64,000 bases of DNA from Leptospira sanjuanensis (GCF_022267375.1 NZ_JAIZBH010000001.1:1408001-1472000); one strand, 5' to 3'. Positions 44,876 to 59,392 are shown, numbered from the stretch's first letter. The notes: generated by a model not told the origin, from the sequence alone. Made by a program: numbers and translations.

Positions 44876-44939
44876 TCGTAGTTTGAACCCCGGTTAAACC
44901 GTTGACGATTTCCATTCTTCCAAAGAAATGTTATGAAGA

Positions 44940-45749
44940 ATGGCAAACGCAAAGAAGAAATCCGTGCCAAGCGGCAAAATAAAAAAACCAAACGACAAAA
45001 CTTCTCTCATTATACCGATCTACAACGAAGCCGGTCATTTGGAAGAATTTTTGACCAAAATCGATGCGCTCGTATTGCCAACCGATAAGGAGCTAGTATT
45101 CATCGACGATTGTTCCAAAGACGATTCTCGTTCTATTCTTCAATCGTTTCGTTTTCGTTCCGCGCATCAAATTTTGCTACAGGAAAAAAATCAAGGCAAG
45201 GGGGCTGCGTTGCAAAGGGGAATCGAGTCTGCGACCGGAAATTTTCTCATCGTGCAGGATGCGGATTTCGAGTACGATATGGACGAGGTTCCCATGCTGC
45301 TCGAACCTTTGATGCGAGGAAAAGCGGATGTAGTCTTCGGTTCCCGATTTAAGAAGGACGGAAGACAGGTTCACAGAACGTTTCATTATATGGTCAATCG
45401 CTTCCTAACGTTTGTTTCCAATTTTCTGAGCGGGCTGTATCTCACCGATATGGAAACCTGTTACAAGGCGTTTCGTTCCGAAATCATCAAAAACGTGAAC
45501 TTAGAATCGAAACGTTTCGGTTTCGAGCCGGAAGTCACCGCGAAAATCGCTAGACTCAAGATCCGTGTTCAGGAATTTCCGATTTCGTATTATCCGAGAA
45601 ATTATTTGGAAGGGAAAAAGATCACCTGGAAAGACGGAGTGGCAGCGCTGCGTCATATCGTGTATTTTAATCTGATTCAATCCAAGAAAGGTTTTTTTAA
45701 AAGCGAACTTCCCGAGAAATATATTCCGAAAGGAATTCATTGGCTGTAG
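44940..45749 (+). CDS. Family 2 glycosyltransferase, DPM1-like
   Basis: 269 residues of cytoplasmic GT-A fold. It has IIPIYNEAGHLEEFL (residues 24-38), FIDDCSKDDS, KNQGKGAALQRGIESATG and the DxD motif in VQDADFEYD. Later MYKAF-like TCYKAFRSEII and RFGFEPEVTAKI match polyprenyl-phosphate sugar transferases. It probably loads a sugar onto a lipid carrier. Overlaps the next membrane protein by 10 bases, suggesting that the pair work together: the soluble enzyme makes the donor and the membrane protein uses it. Confidence 0.9.
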   Translation: MANAKKKSVPSGKIKKPNDKTSLIIPIYNEAGHLEEFLTKIDALVLPTDKELVFIDDCSKDDSRSILQSFRFRSAHQILLQEKNQGKGAALQRGIESATGNFLIVQDADFEYDMDEVPMLLEPLMRGKADVVFGSRFKKDGRQVHRTFHYMVNRFLTFVSNFLSGLYLTDMETCYKAFRSEIIKNVNLESKRFGFEPEVTAKIARLKIRVQEFPISYYPRNYLEGKKITWKDGVAALRHIVYFNLIQSKKGFFKSELPEKYIPKGIHWL

Positions 45750-47395
45750 TTCGAATGGAAAAGTTGTTTCTAAATTCCAATGTAAAAGGAACGGTTCGAA
45801 TCGTTCTTGCGATTCTTTCCGTTTCGATTGTAGTCCTATTTGTTTGGAAACGGTTTCAATGGGATTCGGGAGCCTCTCCTTTGATTCAAACAGATGCTCA
45901 AATCAAGGTTTATCAAACGGCTCAATATGCAAAGAACGGAATTAACAATCACGATTGTTATTACGAAGGCGGACGTTGGGATTTAGAGTTTCGATACTTT
46001 CCGTTTCATTATCCTTGGGTCGTTTATACGGAAGAGGTAAAATCCGATCGGACCTGCCGATTTCAATATCCTTCTTTTTTTGCGCAGGGATTTGCTCTTT
46101 TGTATCGATGGACCGGATATCGCTTTCTAAATTTCGCGATTCTATCGTTTTATTTTTTGGCCGCTTTTATAACGGTTTGCATATCCGTGAAACGTTTCGG
46201 AGTATCCGACTCGGTCGGGTTTGCCGTTGGGATTCTTGCGCTTACTGGTTATCCGCAAAATTCAGGTTTTGAATATTCGGAAACCGTAATCTCGAACGTT
46301 TGTTTTCTGTTGTTTTTAAATGCGGCATTGGGTGTTGCGCTTCAAGCGGAAGAATCTAAGACGGCTGTTCTTTACGGATTTGCGGGTTCTCTTGCGGTAT
46401 TTTTACGTTCCGAAAGCGTGTTCTATTATTGTGCCCTCGGTTTGGGAACGATTTTGTTTTTAAAATTATCCATTCCGGAGCTTTTAAAACGTTTTCGCTT
46501 TTTGCTGATCGGATTCTTGGCCGGTGGGGTAATCCTCGCATTGTATAATTATCACGAGTTCGGAGCTGTGCTTGGGATCAGGAGCAAACTTTCGTATTCC
46601 GATTTTCTGAAGTTAAATCTGACGACAAAACTCGAATTGTTGAAGGGGTATTTCTTCGGTTCTTCGATTCAGATAGGGTTGTTTTCGTATTGTTTTCCGA
46701 TGATTGCTGGAATGATAGGATTTCTCTTTTTACAAAAGAAAAAATCCGATTGGAGCGGTGCATATTCCGTTCTTCTCTTTACCGGAATTTTAGGAATACT
46801 TTTGGTGCAGACCTTTAGTCCGTACAATCCGGGAGGTTTGTATGCGGGTTTACGATTTACGGAAATTTCGTATTATTGTTTTACTTTGTTAATCGGAATT
46901 GTGATTCATACAGTTCAGAATTCCGAAAGAAGGCGCGCGCATTATGCCGTTTATTTCTTGTGTATCCTTCAGATTTTTTTCTGTCTATTTCATACCCGCA
47001 AGAATATTCAAGTCGTCGACTTCGTAAAAAAACATCACGAGATTCTTCAGAGAGAATGGAAAGCTTATCCCGATTTTCCGGTGGTTCATAAAAGTCTTTT
47101 CGATATGTTTCTGGTTTCGACTTCCTATTTGGACAAACCCCATTTTGTGGCAAAGGACGAGACTTCCTGGAAGGGATTGGAATCGGTTCTTGAAAAGAAT
47201 CGAGTGCGGGGGTTTCAGGTATTTTACTTCGGTTTAACGCCACCGAAAGACATCAACGCACCTCAGGATTTTTACGACGAATGGATCAATACGAAGTATG
47301 AGATCCGTTCGTCGAAGTATTCTCTTCAAGAAAGGAAGGTCGTGGAAGGTTTCGTTTTGGAACGTTACGTTTTAAATTCGGATAATAAAGATTAG
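45740..47395 (+). CDS. Multi-pass membrane protein, possible GT-C glycosyltransferase
   Basis: 551 residues with about 10 membrane spans and a soluble C-terminal region. Loop 1 holds DAQIKVYQTAQYAKNGINNH, with an acidic residue after the first span as in GT-C enzymes. The start is TTG 45740 behind AAAGGA; ATG 45755 is the alternative. Coupled to the DPM1-like gene by overlap, so a lipid-linked sugar transferase is likely. A strong terminator follows. Confidence 0.78.
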   Translation: MAVVRMEKLFLNSNVKGTVRIVLAILSVSIVVLFVWKRFQWDSGASPLIQTDAQIKVYQTAQYAKNGINNHDCYYEGGRWDLEFRYFPFHYPWVVYTEEVKSDRTCRFQYPSFFAQGFALLYRWTGYRFLNFAILSFYFLAAFITVCISVKRFGVSDSVGFAVGILALTGYPQNSGFEYSETVISNVCFLLFLNAALGVALQAEESKTAVLYGFAGSLAVFLRSESVFYYCALGLGTILFLKLSIPELLKRFRFLLIGFLAGGVILALYNYHEFGAVLGIRSKLSYSDFLKLNLTTKLELLKGYFFGSSIQIGLFSYCFPMIAGMIGFLFLQKKKSDWSGAYSVLLFTGILGILLVQTFSPYNPGGLYAGLRFTEISYYCFTLLIGIVIHTVQNSERRRAHYAVYFLCILQIFFCLFHTRKNIQVVDFVKKHHEILQREWKAYPDFPVVHKSLFDMFLVSTSYLDKPHFVAKDETSWKGLESVLEKNRVRGFQVFYFGLTPPKDINAPQDFYDEWINTKYEIRSSKYSLQERKVVEGFVLERYVLNSDNKD

Positions 47396-47477
47396 TCGTC
47401 CACTATATTTCGACGCTCGCATAAAGGTCGCGAATTCTAGGAGCGGTTTGTAGAATAAGCGGAATAGATCCTCGGAT

Positions 47478-47509
47478 AAAAACGGCTCGAATGGTTCGGC
47501 CGTTTTTTT
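47478..47509 (+). terminator. Intrinsic terminator after the glycosyltransferase pair
   Basis: AAAACGGC and GCCGTTTT pair, with an inner CGAA/TTCG helix, and a run of seven Ts ends the structure. It lies 82 bases after the stop at 47395. On the other strand the A run could also serve the converging DUF1145 gene. Confidence 0.85.
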
Positions 47510-47522
47510 ATTTCTGCGCCTT

Positions 47523-47795
47523 CTACGCTTGTTTGTTGTTTCGGAGAGGAATCATGTGAAAGACTCCGAAGACAAGAATCTGAAGAGCGTCTAACGCCGG
47601 GTTAGTCGATTTATGTTTGAAGGTGAGCCAGAAGTAAGCGATCTCCATCAAATGTACTGCGAGAGTTCCGAATCCGACCACCTTGATCAAAAAGTCCAGA
47701 GGTTCTCCCATTTGAATAAAACCGAATAGATCGGCTCCGAAGACGATCCAGAAGAATGCGGATACGATTTTTGCGGCTTGTAAGAGTGGGTTCAT
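47523..47795 (-). CDS. DUF1145 family small membrane protein
   Basis: 90 residues with three hydrophobic segments (AKIVSAFFWIVFGADLFGF, FLIKVVGFGTLAVHLMEIAYFWL, LQILVFGVFHMIPL). The spacing and the HLMEIAYFW helix match the DUF1145/YhhL family of unknown function. Single gene, convergent with the operon to its left. Confidence 0.72.
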   Translation of the reverse strand: MNPLLQAAKIVSAFFWIVFGADLFGFIQMGEPLDFLIKVVGFGTLAVHLMEIAYFWLTFKHKSTNPALDALQILVFGVFHMIPLRNNKQA

Positions 47796-47908
47796 TAGCT
47801 TTGTTTTTCCTAAAAAAATTTCCGTTATTGAACCTTCCCGAATCGATCAGTCAAGGAAAAAAGAGGACAATCGATTGACTTGTTCTTTGTGAACGGAAAA
47901 ATGAAGAC

Positions 47909-48868
47909 ATGCTTCCTTGTTGTCATCATATTCTTTCCTCCAACCGAGCCGCTTCGGATCATTCTCCCTTTCCTTGGAAGAATCCGAAAAATCTTCCTCC
48001 GCTCAGGGACGACGATTCTCCCGCTCACCTCCCTTTGATGGAGAAATACGGACTTCCGTTTATCATAGACATTCATTCGCATTTCTTTCCCGAATACGTG
48101 ATGAAGCGGATTTGGAAATGGTTCGACGGAGTTCATTGGGAGATCGCGTATCGTGAAAATGAAACGCAAAGAATTGCTACCTTAAAGAAAAATAAAATTC
48201 ATCGTTTTACGACTCTCAACTACGCGCACAAGGAAAGAATGGCGGAAGGTCTGAACCGCTGGACCTTCGAAACGCATCAACATACGAAAGGTGCGATTCT
48301 TTTCGGAACTTTTTTTCCGGAAGAAGGTTGTCTGGAATATACGAAACGCGCCGTGGAGGAATACGGCTTTCGCGGTTTTAAACTTCATTGCGAAGTGGGG
48401 CGGCTGGATCTGACGAGGTCCGATCTTGCGGACACGTTTTTATATCTTGAATCGAAAGGAATTCCTCTCGTGATTCATTCGGGGGACGCTCCGCTTCCGG
48501 GAGTTTATACGAATATTCGATATTTTAAATCCTTTATCGAACGTTATCCGAAACTGAAGGTGGTCGTCGCACATATGGGTGCCTCGGAAGTTTGGGAATA
48601 TGCGGAGCTTCTCGGAATTTTTCCCGAGCTTCGTTTGGATACTACGATGGTTTTCGTGGATTTTTTGGCGACTGGTGAAAAGACGGATCCGTATCTCGAA
48701 ATTCTCGAACGGTATCCGGATCGGGTTCATTTCGGTTCCGATTTTCCGAACATTCCGTATGCGCTCAGTCATCCGATCTGCAATTTATTGAATTCTTCCT
48801 TGAGCGCCGAGACCAAACGAAAGATCTTTCTGGAAAACAGCGCCCGCCTTTTCGGGATTCCGATTTAA
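47909..48868 (+). CDS. Amidohydrolase family protein (Amidohydro_2)
   Basis: A metal-dependent hydrolase of 319 residues, or 276 from the ATG at 48038. Metal and active-site motifs are in order: IIDIHSHFFPE, GFRGFKLHCEVG, PLVIHSGDAPLPG, VVVAHMGASEV and HFGSDFPN. The family includes decarboxylases and lactonases; the substrate cannot be told. The first 43 residues (to LPLMEKYGL) are Cys/His/Pro-rich and less certain, so the start may be internal. Confidence 0.85.
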   Translation: MLPCCHHILSSNRAASDHSPFPWKNPKNLPPLRDDDSPAHLPLMEKYGLPFIIDIHSHFFPEYVMKRIWKWFDGVHWEIAYRENETQRIATLKKNKIHRFTTLNYAHKERMAEGLNRWTFETHQHTKGAILFGTFFPEEGCLEYTKRAVEEYGFRGFKLHCEVGRLDLTRSDLADTFLYLESKGIPLVIHSGDAPLPGVYTNIRYFKSFIERYPKLKVVVAHMGASEVWEYAELLGIFPELRLDTTMVFVDFLATGEKTDPYLEILERYPDRVHFGSDFPNIPYALSHPICNLLNSSLSAETKRKIFLENSARLFGIPI

Positions 48869-48951
48869 TCCGAAGTCCTAAATCGACGTTTTTCTTGTAT
48901 GTGAATTCGGAACTTCGGCGCTCGTTCGGCGTAAGGAAAAAACTTGCCAAC

Positions 48952-49406
<455 letters not shown>

Positions 49407-49477
49407 CCCTCGTTCTTTCCATCGCGAAGCGCCGCGCGTCATAAAAATGAGTGTGCGGATTTCGAAAGGAAGAATTC

Positions 49478-50056
49478 TTATCTTGCTTCGACCTCGATTT
49501 TTTCGTCCTTTTCTTCCTCCGTTAAAACGGGGCTTTCCAGTTTATCCAAAAGGCTTTGAAGTAAAAAGAAATAGGCATTGACCTTGCCGGCGATTTCTTT
49601 TCCGTAAAGCTGCGTGTATGTGTTGATGAGAGATTGATTCTCTTCCGTGTTTTTAGAATAAGAATTCTCCGCCAATCCTTCCCAGAGAGTTTCCCCCTTG
49701 GCACAATGAATCACTTTCGCAAGGGCGCTCAGTTCCACCTTGTCGCCGTTTTCCTTCTCTCGGATTTTCAACTGGAAGATTCCCTGAACCTTCTTATCGG
49801 AAGCTCCGCAAACGGCGTTACCGGAACGATACGGATAGATGATAAATTCCTTATGGTGAGAAAGGTAGTTTTCCGCGATTTTGGAAGCGAGTTTTTTTTC
49901 GGAAACCCCGGCCTCGCTTTCCAAGGGAACGGCAACGGCCAGTCTTTTGAAGGTGGTCAATTCCTTTTCCCAGACCGGAGCGGCCTTGACGTATTTTACG
50001 GTGCAATTCGCGATCGTAAGGGAAACTAAAACGAGTATAAAAGAATATCGTAACAT
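49478..50056 (-). CDS. Putative lipoprotein, last gene of the RND operon
   Basis: ATG 50056 gives a 192-residue precursor with the signal MLRYSFILVLVSLTIANC (lipobox LTIANC). Longer open frame upstream is antisense-like Arg/Pro sequence in the end of the RND gene and is rejected. The mature part has a mixed alpha/beta look (FKRLAVAVPLESEAGVSEKK) and an acidic end. It begins one base after the RND stop. It is probably an envelope partner of that transporter. Confidence 0.8.
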   Translation of the reverse strand: MLRYSFILVLVSLTIANCTVKYVKAAPVWEKELTTFKRLAVAVPLESEAGVSEKKLASKIAENYLSHHKEFIIYPYRSGNAVCGASDKKVQGIFQLKIREKENGDKVELSALAKVIHCAKGETLWEGLAENSYSKNTEENQSLINTYTQLYGKEIAGKVNAYFFLLQSLLDKLESPVLTEEEKDEKIEVEAR

Positions 50057-50057
50057 T

Positions 50058-53003
<2,946 letters not shown>

Positions 53004-53009
53004 TTCGCT

Positions 53010-53621
53010 TTAATTCTTTGCTTCTTTTTTGATCAGAGCGATTGTTTGTTTCATTCCGTTCTTTTTGAGGGAAGGTTCCACCGATTTAACTCGGTTCGTT
53101 TCGGAAGCGTATTTGCCTTCGTTTAAGAAGTCGGTGACGAACCAGGTTCCCTCGATCTTCATCAGAATCCAGGAGAAGGTGATTCTTTCGGAACCGTTCC
53201 AGATGATGGAGGAAGCGAGAGTCGCGTTGTCTCCTTTGATCACCGGTTTTTCGTAGTTGATGTCGATCTTATCGAAGTATTTATGAGCGATCGGAAAACT
53301 GCGGTGAATGATGAATTCTTGGATCGCGTCTTCGAATTCTTTTCGGTCGGCATCCGCGATTTTACCGGAAGATTTTAAAAGCTGGTTTGTGAACTGCTTA
53401 ACGTTGATGATCGCGATCGCCTTATCGTTCTTTTTATAGCGGATAAAACCGATGAGCTTTTTAACCGTGGAAGCAATTTGTTCTTCGTCGGAAGGGGTTT
53501 CTTCGGTCGGAGCCGCGTTTTCCGTTGCGGGAGGAGTCGGATTCGTTTCCGTCGTCTGCGCGAAAAGAAAAGACGGAGTTACCAAAGATAAAAGAAAAAG
53601 AATGGAAATAATTTTTTTCAC
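53010..53621 (-). CDS. MlaC/Ttg2D-like periplasmic lipid carrier
   Basis: 203 residues with a signal peptide (MKKIISILFLLSLVTPSFLFAQ), a Pro/Thr/Glu-rich arm, and an MlaC-like domain: SGKIADADRKEFEDAIQEFI, FDKIDINYEKPVIKGDN, ITFSWILMKIEGTWFVTDF. MlaC proteins bind phospholipids; HpnM, the hopanoid-linked version, is paired with the HpnN RND exporter. Lying seven bases before the RND gene, it fits an HpnM-like role. Confidence 0.8.
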   Translation of the reverse strand: MKKIISILFLLSLVTPSFLFAQTTETNPTPPATENAAPTEETPSDEEQIASTVKKLIGFIRYKKNDKAIAIINVKQFTNQLLKSSGKIADADRKEFEDAIQEFIIHRSFPIAHKYFDKIDINYEKPVIKGDNATLASSIIWNGSERITFSWILMKIEGTWFVTDFLNEGKYASETNRVKSVEPSLKKNGMKQTIALIKKEAKN

Positions 53622-53786
53622 AACACGTACCTGTTGTTATAGTTTGGGGAACCAAAGCGAATACCGTTCGGATATTGTCGGAACCTTCCTACAGCATTCC
53701 GAATCTGTAGGGGGACGTCAACGGAATTAAATCGGCGGGTTGCGGAGGTTTGCGTCTTTCTATAATCTGGGTCGGATTGAATTTTT

Positions 53787-54749
53787 TTATTTTTTCAAAT
53801 CCTCGTAATCCGGAAGAAATACCTTTAGATCTCCCTTAGAATTCAGATTCAGATTCCCGAGAGAAAGTTGAACGAGCAAATTCTTCATATGAAAGTCGAG
53901 AAGGTCCGAAGGATCCTGATCGATCAGAAGCAGACTCGTGTTTTTGAGAGAAACGGAACCGACTCGAATTTCTCCGCCGGAAATCCGGATCTGATTCGGA
54001 GTTCCCGGCTGAAACTCAAGATTCGGAAGAGGAGGAATATTGTTCGTATCGAAACGAACCAAGATCCGATCGGGCAAAAGAGAAATCTTACTGATGGTTC
54101 CTTGGATTCTCGGAGGAGGCAAAAGAAGAAAGGATTGAATGCGAAAACTTTTTTCCACGATTTCCAAACCTCTTCCTTTCGGAATGGGAAGCAGTTCCTT
54201 CAGTCCCACACCGAGGCTCGATAAAAGATCTCCCGCACCCGGAATTCCGGCCGCGTTCATCCGTTCCGATTTTAAAATCAGCATCGAACTGTTCGGTACG
54301 AGTTCCAGATCGCAGATCATTTCCACGTCCACCCAGAAAACGAGTTTATATTCTCCCAAAATTCGGATCTTGCGTTTGCCGTCCTTTTCGATCGTGGATA
54401 GTTTCAAATTTCGTAATGGAAAGTCCGGAAAAGACTTTACGTTTTCATTGAATAGAAATTCCAAAACGGAGATCTCGAATTCGGTGTCTCCTTGAAACAG
54501 ATTGAGATGAAAGGAATCCGGATCGTTGAAATCCACGGGAGAATTCTTCCGGTTGGAGGAAGCCTGAACGGTGAGACGGTTGACCGTGAAATAGATCTTA
54601 TCTTCCAGACGGAACTTGACGTTTTTGAGTTTGAGATACGCGTCCGAAGATTCTGAACCGACGCGTTCCGAGTTTGCCTGCGCAAACATCGACGCGTTTG
54701 CCAACAGAAGAATCGAGACAAGAATCGGCAGGTTCCGAAAAAATCGCAT
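53787..54749 (-). CDS. Exported protein of unknown function
   Basis: 320 residues with a signal peptide (MRFFRNLPILVSILLLANAS, cleaved near MFAQ). The mature part is beta-rich with repeating amphipathic strands (FRLEDKIYFTVNRLTVQASS, RNLKLSTIEKDGKRKIRILG, ISGGEIRVGSVSLKNTSLLL). The pattern resembles lipid-binding periplasmic proteins such as LmeA/DUF2993, but this is weak. Placed 165 bases upstream of the MlaC-like gene on the same strand. Confidence 0.75.
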   Translation of the reverse strand: MRFFRNLPILVSILLLANASMFAQANSERVGSESSDAYLKLKNVKFRLEDKIYFTVNRLTVQASSNRKNSPVDFNDPDSFHLNLFQGDTEFEISVLEFLFNENVKSFPDFPLRNLKLSTIEKDGKRKIRILGEYKLVFWVDVEMICDLELVPNSSMLILKSERMNAAGIPGAGDLLSSLGVGLKELLPIPKGRGLEIVEKSFRIQSFLLLPPPRIQGTISKISLLPDRILVRFDTNNIPPLPNLEFQPGTPNQIRISGGEIRVGSVSLKNTSLLLIDQDPSDLLDFHMKNLLVQLSLGNLNLNSKGDLKVFLPDYEDLKK

Positions 54750-54845
54750 GGACGAATTCTCGTCGACGCTCTCGAAATGAAAACCTTTTAATCGATGGGG
54801 AACGACGGGCCGGTTTAAATTCTGCGTCGAAAAAAGTAGGTCCGT

Positions 54846-55457
54846 TTAAAGAACGATTTTTCCGGAACGAATGTACGGACCTAAGTCTTCCGGTTCGTCC
54901 ACGTCGCCGAGTTTGGGAAGAATCCAAACGTTCTTTCGTAAAAGTTGCAATTTTTCTAATGTACCTGCGAACACTCGATCGGTGCTCCAAGGAACTTCGC
55001 GAAAGATTTCCGGAAGATATGACTTAAGTCCTAAGAGATAGTATCCTCCGTCCAAGGCCGGACCGACCACCACGTCGGACTGATCGAGAGCCGAGAACGC
55101 TTCGCGGATATGTTTGGTTTCGAGGTCGGGGCAATCGCTTCCGATGATGACCGCTTTTTGGGCTCCTTGCGAGAACGTTTCGGAAAACGCATGGGACATT
55201 CTAAAACCCAAATCCTCCCCCGATTGCAGGTGGGCGCTGACTTGATTTCCCCATTTACCGGATACGAATTCGGGAATCGAATCGAAATACAATCGAACGG
55301 GAAGGTCTAAACCCGCGACTTGCTTTTGTGTGATTTCGACGAGCTGTTCGTAGACGTTCAGCGCGGCTTCGTTTCCGAGTCCCGCGGCCAGCCTCGTTTT
55401 CACTTGGCCGATTCTGGGGTTTTTTAAAAAAAGAATGAGAGTTTCTTTGTTATCCAT
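54846..55457 (-). CDS. TIGR04282-type glycosyltransferase (DUF2064)
   Basis: 203 residues with the family marks: LILFLKNPRIGQVKTRLAAG (residues 7-26), IGSDCPDLETKHIREAF, DVVVGPALDGGYYLLGLK and LRKNVWILPKLGDVDEPEDL. The fold is a small nucleotide-sugar-type GT-A domain; some members act in arsenosugar synthesis. No arsenic gene lies nearby here, so the acceptor is unknown. Confidence 0.9.
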   Translation of the reverse strand: MDNKETLILFLKNPRIGQVKTRLAAGLGNEAALNVYEQLVEITQKQVAGLDLPVRLYFDSIPEFVSGKWGNQVSAHLQSGEDLGFRMSHAFSETFSQGAQKAVIIGSDCPDLETKHIREAFSALDQSDVVVGPALDGGYYLLGLKSYLPEIFREVPWSTDRVFAGTLEKLQLLRKNVWILPKLGDVDEPEDLGPYIRSGKIVL

Positions 55458-55741
55458 GCGTATGTGCGGTTTTAAGCCTCTTATAAAGAGAAACCGAATG
55501 CCTTATAATTAGTAAGGAATGGTGTTCCCAATCGAATGAGAATCCTGATTGACCAGAGTTTTCCTTCCGATAGTTTATAAGAATCCGATTTCTTAAAATG
55601 GGATTCTGAACGGCGCAGACTTGCCGTAGATGTAAATTCGAGTAAGGGAATCGGCTGTAAAGAGAAATTCGATCGAGTTGAAAAAACCGATTCGATTGGA
55701 TGTTGAAACTAGTAAAGCCTCAGTCATGAGGGAGGAAGTTT
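55458..55741. other. Divergent upstream region
   Basis: 284 bases between divergent genes with TTGACC at 55549-55554 and AT-rich text after it, a possible promoter for the lipoprotein pair. AGAATCC and GGATTCT form a small inverted pair near 55581-55608. Nothing coding is seen. Confidence 0.35.
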
Positions 55742-57132
<1,391 letters not shown>

Positions 57133-57258
57133 TGTCGTAAATGCGTTCGATGTAAATTCGAATGTGTTGTCGAATGAGAATGATGCGATCGCAGCGTCCT
57201 TTCGATTCCGAAAACAGGTTCGGAGTTTCGTAATCCGCATAAGACAAAATCTTCCTTT

Positions 57259-57288
57259 AAAAGCCTCCGAGTTTCGGAGGCTTTTTTT
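57259..57288 (+). terminator. Intrinsic terminator after the exported-protein pair
   Basis: AAAAGCCTCCGA and TCGGAGGCTTTT pair perfectly over 12 bases around GTT, followed by more Ts. A textbook Rho-independent terminator. Confidence 0.92.
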
Positions 57289-57326
57289 GTGCTTTCAACA
57301 TTCTCCCGTGCCGCTGAAATCGAAGA

Positions 57327-58067
57327 ATGGAATTTCGTTTTTTGACGTTTCAAGAAGCCATCCGCTCCGGCTTTACGGAAACGGACTTCGAACTCGACGT
57401 ATGGCCGACGTTTTTAAACCAAGATCCGATCGGAAACAAATATTATTCTTTTATTATAAAAGAATTTGCTCATCTGCACTGTATCGCTTTTACGCAGGAG
57501 AATCGAGTCGTGGGGACGGGAAAGATTCTCCCGTTCGAATGGGACGGAACTCCGGAAGGACTTCCGAAAGGATGGGACGCCGCGATCGTAAAGAGCGTAA
57601 GCGATTGGAAGGAAAAGAAGGTTTGTAATGCGGTCAGCGCCTGGTCGATCGAAATTGCGAAGGACTTTCGGGGAGGAGGATTGTCTCATCTCATTCTCGC
57701 GCGGCTTAAAGAGAACGCGGGCGCGCATGGAATCTCTCGGTTGTTCGCTTGCGTTCGGCCCAATCAAAAAGAGAAGTTTCCCTTTCTATCGATGGAAGAA
57801 TATCTCGAACGAAAACGGGAGGACGGTGTTAGCGAAGATCCTTGGGTCCGAGTGCATGAAAAGGCCGGAGGTAAAAAGATTCGAATCGAACCCAACTCGA
57901 TGCACATTCAGGGAACGATCGCGGATTGGGAAATTTGGACGGGGATGAAATTTCCGGAATCGGGTAGATTTGCGATTCCGGGCGGTTTGGTCCCGGTCGT
58001 CATCGACCGGGAAAGAAATTTAGGAGAATATACGGAACCGAACGTATGGTTCCGTCATGATATTTAA
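57327..58067 (+). CDS. GNAT-fold acyltransferase
   Basis: 246 residues with a GNAT-like core: VVGTGKILPFEWDGTPEG, AVSAWSIEIAKDFRGGGLSH (acetyl-CoA loop variant RGGGLS near residues 113-118), LILARLKENAGAHGISRLFA. The protein is longer than simple GNATs and has a C-terminal extension, as in autoinducer-synthase-like or FeeM-like enzymes. The substrate is unknown. Ends overlapping by 4 bases the end of the hydroxylase gene. Confidence 0.75.
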   Translation: MEFRFLTFQEAIRSGFTETDFELDVWPTFLNQDPIGNKYYSFIIKEFAHLHCIAFTQENRVVGTGKILPFEWDGTPEGLPKGWDAAIVKSVSDWKEKKVCNAVSAWSIEIAKDFRGGGLSHLILARLKENAGAHGISRLFACVRPNQKEKFPFLSMEEYLERKREDGVSEDPWVRVHEKAGGKKIRIEPNSMHIQGTIADWEIWTGMKFPESGRFAIPGGLVPVVIDRERNLGEYTEPNVWFRHDI

Positions 58068-59392
58068 GCGGTTCTTCGGAGAATTTCCTGAACGGGATTG
58101 ATTTCCTGGACGGAAGCGAAGAAACTTCTGTAGCTCAAAAACCAAACCGAGGAAATCACGCTGAGAGCCAAGGTTCCCAAAGTCACGTTCATTTCTCCCG
58201 AAAGTGCGTAAGCTCCCGCAACTAAAACCGCCAAACGCAGAGGTTCCGTAAAAAGAGCCCAACGTTTTCTTTCCAGAATTCCGCCTAACGTAAGCAGGGA
58301 TAGAAGGGTGACTGCGCTGATAACGCTGATACTGAACATGGAAAGTGAGTTCACTTTAACGAGCATTCCGAACGCGAGCGCCACGGTAATTACGAACCAA
58401 ACAAGAGAGTAAAGACTCATACCTTTCGGAATTTGAACATCATATTTGTGGAATGTTTTTGTCGAAACTTCGGGGATCGGATATTGTCCTCCGAGTTCCT
58501 GCGGTCTCCAGCCTGGCATAGCAAAGAATACTTTGATCTTATCGGACCAACGGGGACAACGCCACGCGAGTTCGATCATTTCCCACCAGTAGTGAAGGTT
58601 CGCCCAGATCGGATTGAAACTTTGCAGAGGTTTTACGGTTCCGTAAACCGGTTCTTCGGTTTCGGGTTCGAAGGTTCCGAACCATTTGTCGAACACGATC
58701 AGGGTTCCGCCGTGATTCTTATCGATGTATTTCGGGTTGATTCCGTGGTGAACTCTATGGTGAGAAGGTGTGTTGAAGATCGCTTCGAACCAACGGGGAA
58801 GTTTTCCGATCGCTTTCGTATGAATCCAGAATTGATAGATCAGGTTGAGCTGACCGTTCAAAATCATAACGATCGGAGAAAAACCGATCAATGCAAGCGG
58901 AAGATAAAAGACCCATGTGAAGATACTGTGAAAACTCGCCTGACGAAGAGCGACGGTGAGATTGTATTCTTCGCTTTGATGATGAACGACATGTCCTGCC
59001 CAAAGGAAATTGATCTCGTGACTGAGGCGATGAGTCCAGTAATACGCCAAATCGTAACCGATAAAACAAAGAATCCAAACGCCTACGACGAGAATCCAAG
59101 CCCAGGTTAAAGAGCTTAGCCCCAGGGTTCCTGCAGGAACGATGGAAAGAGCTTCGCTCGGCCAAGAAGGGAGATTGAAAATTCGAAACTTCTCATAGAT
59201 TAAAATATAAGCGAACATGGTAACGGTTTTTTTAAAAACACCCACCACTTCGCTCGCGGTTCCCGCAGAGAGATCGTTGATCGAATCGTTCAACCGATAG
59301 AGTTTACGTTTGTGATACGCGGAAAAAGCCATTTCCAGGAAGATCAGCAAAAAGAAAAAGGGAATTGCGATCGTGACGAGATTGATTTCCAT
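58064..59392 (-). CDS. Sterol desaturase/fatty acid hydroxylase family protein
   Basis: 442 residues from ATG 59392. The diiron histidine motifs are clear: WTHRLSHEINFLWAGHVVHH (HX3H and HXXHH parts, about 121-140) and PSHHRVHHG near 205. About eight membrane spans, including an extra C-terminal block (SMFSISVISAVTLLSLLTLG) beyond the usual 280-residue enzyme. It hydroxylates a lipid, perhaps fatty acid or hopanoid. TTG 59404 is a less likely start. Confidence 0.92.
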   Translation of the reverse strand: MEINLVTIAIPFFFLLIFLEMAFSAYHKRKLYRLNDSINDLSAGTASEVVGVFKKTVTMFAYILIYEKFRIFNLPSWPSEALSIVPAGTLGLSSLTWAWILVVGVWILCFIGYDLAYYWTHRLSHEINFLWAGHVVHHQSEEYNLTVALRQASFHSIFTWVFYLPLALIGFSPIVMILNGQLNLIYQFWIHTKAIGKLPRWFEAIFNTPSHHRVHHGINPKYIDKNHGGTLIVFDKWFGTFEPETEEPVYGTVKPLQSFNPIWANLHYWWEMIELAWRCPRWSDKIKVFFAMPGWRPQELGGQYPIPEVSTKTFHKYDVQIPKGMSLYSLVWFVITVALAFGMLVKVNSLSMFSISVISAVTLLSLLTLGGILERKRWALFTEPLRLAVLVAGAYALSGEMNVTLGTLALSVISSVWFLSYRSFFASVQEINPVQEILRRTA

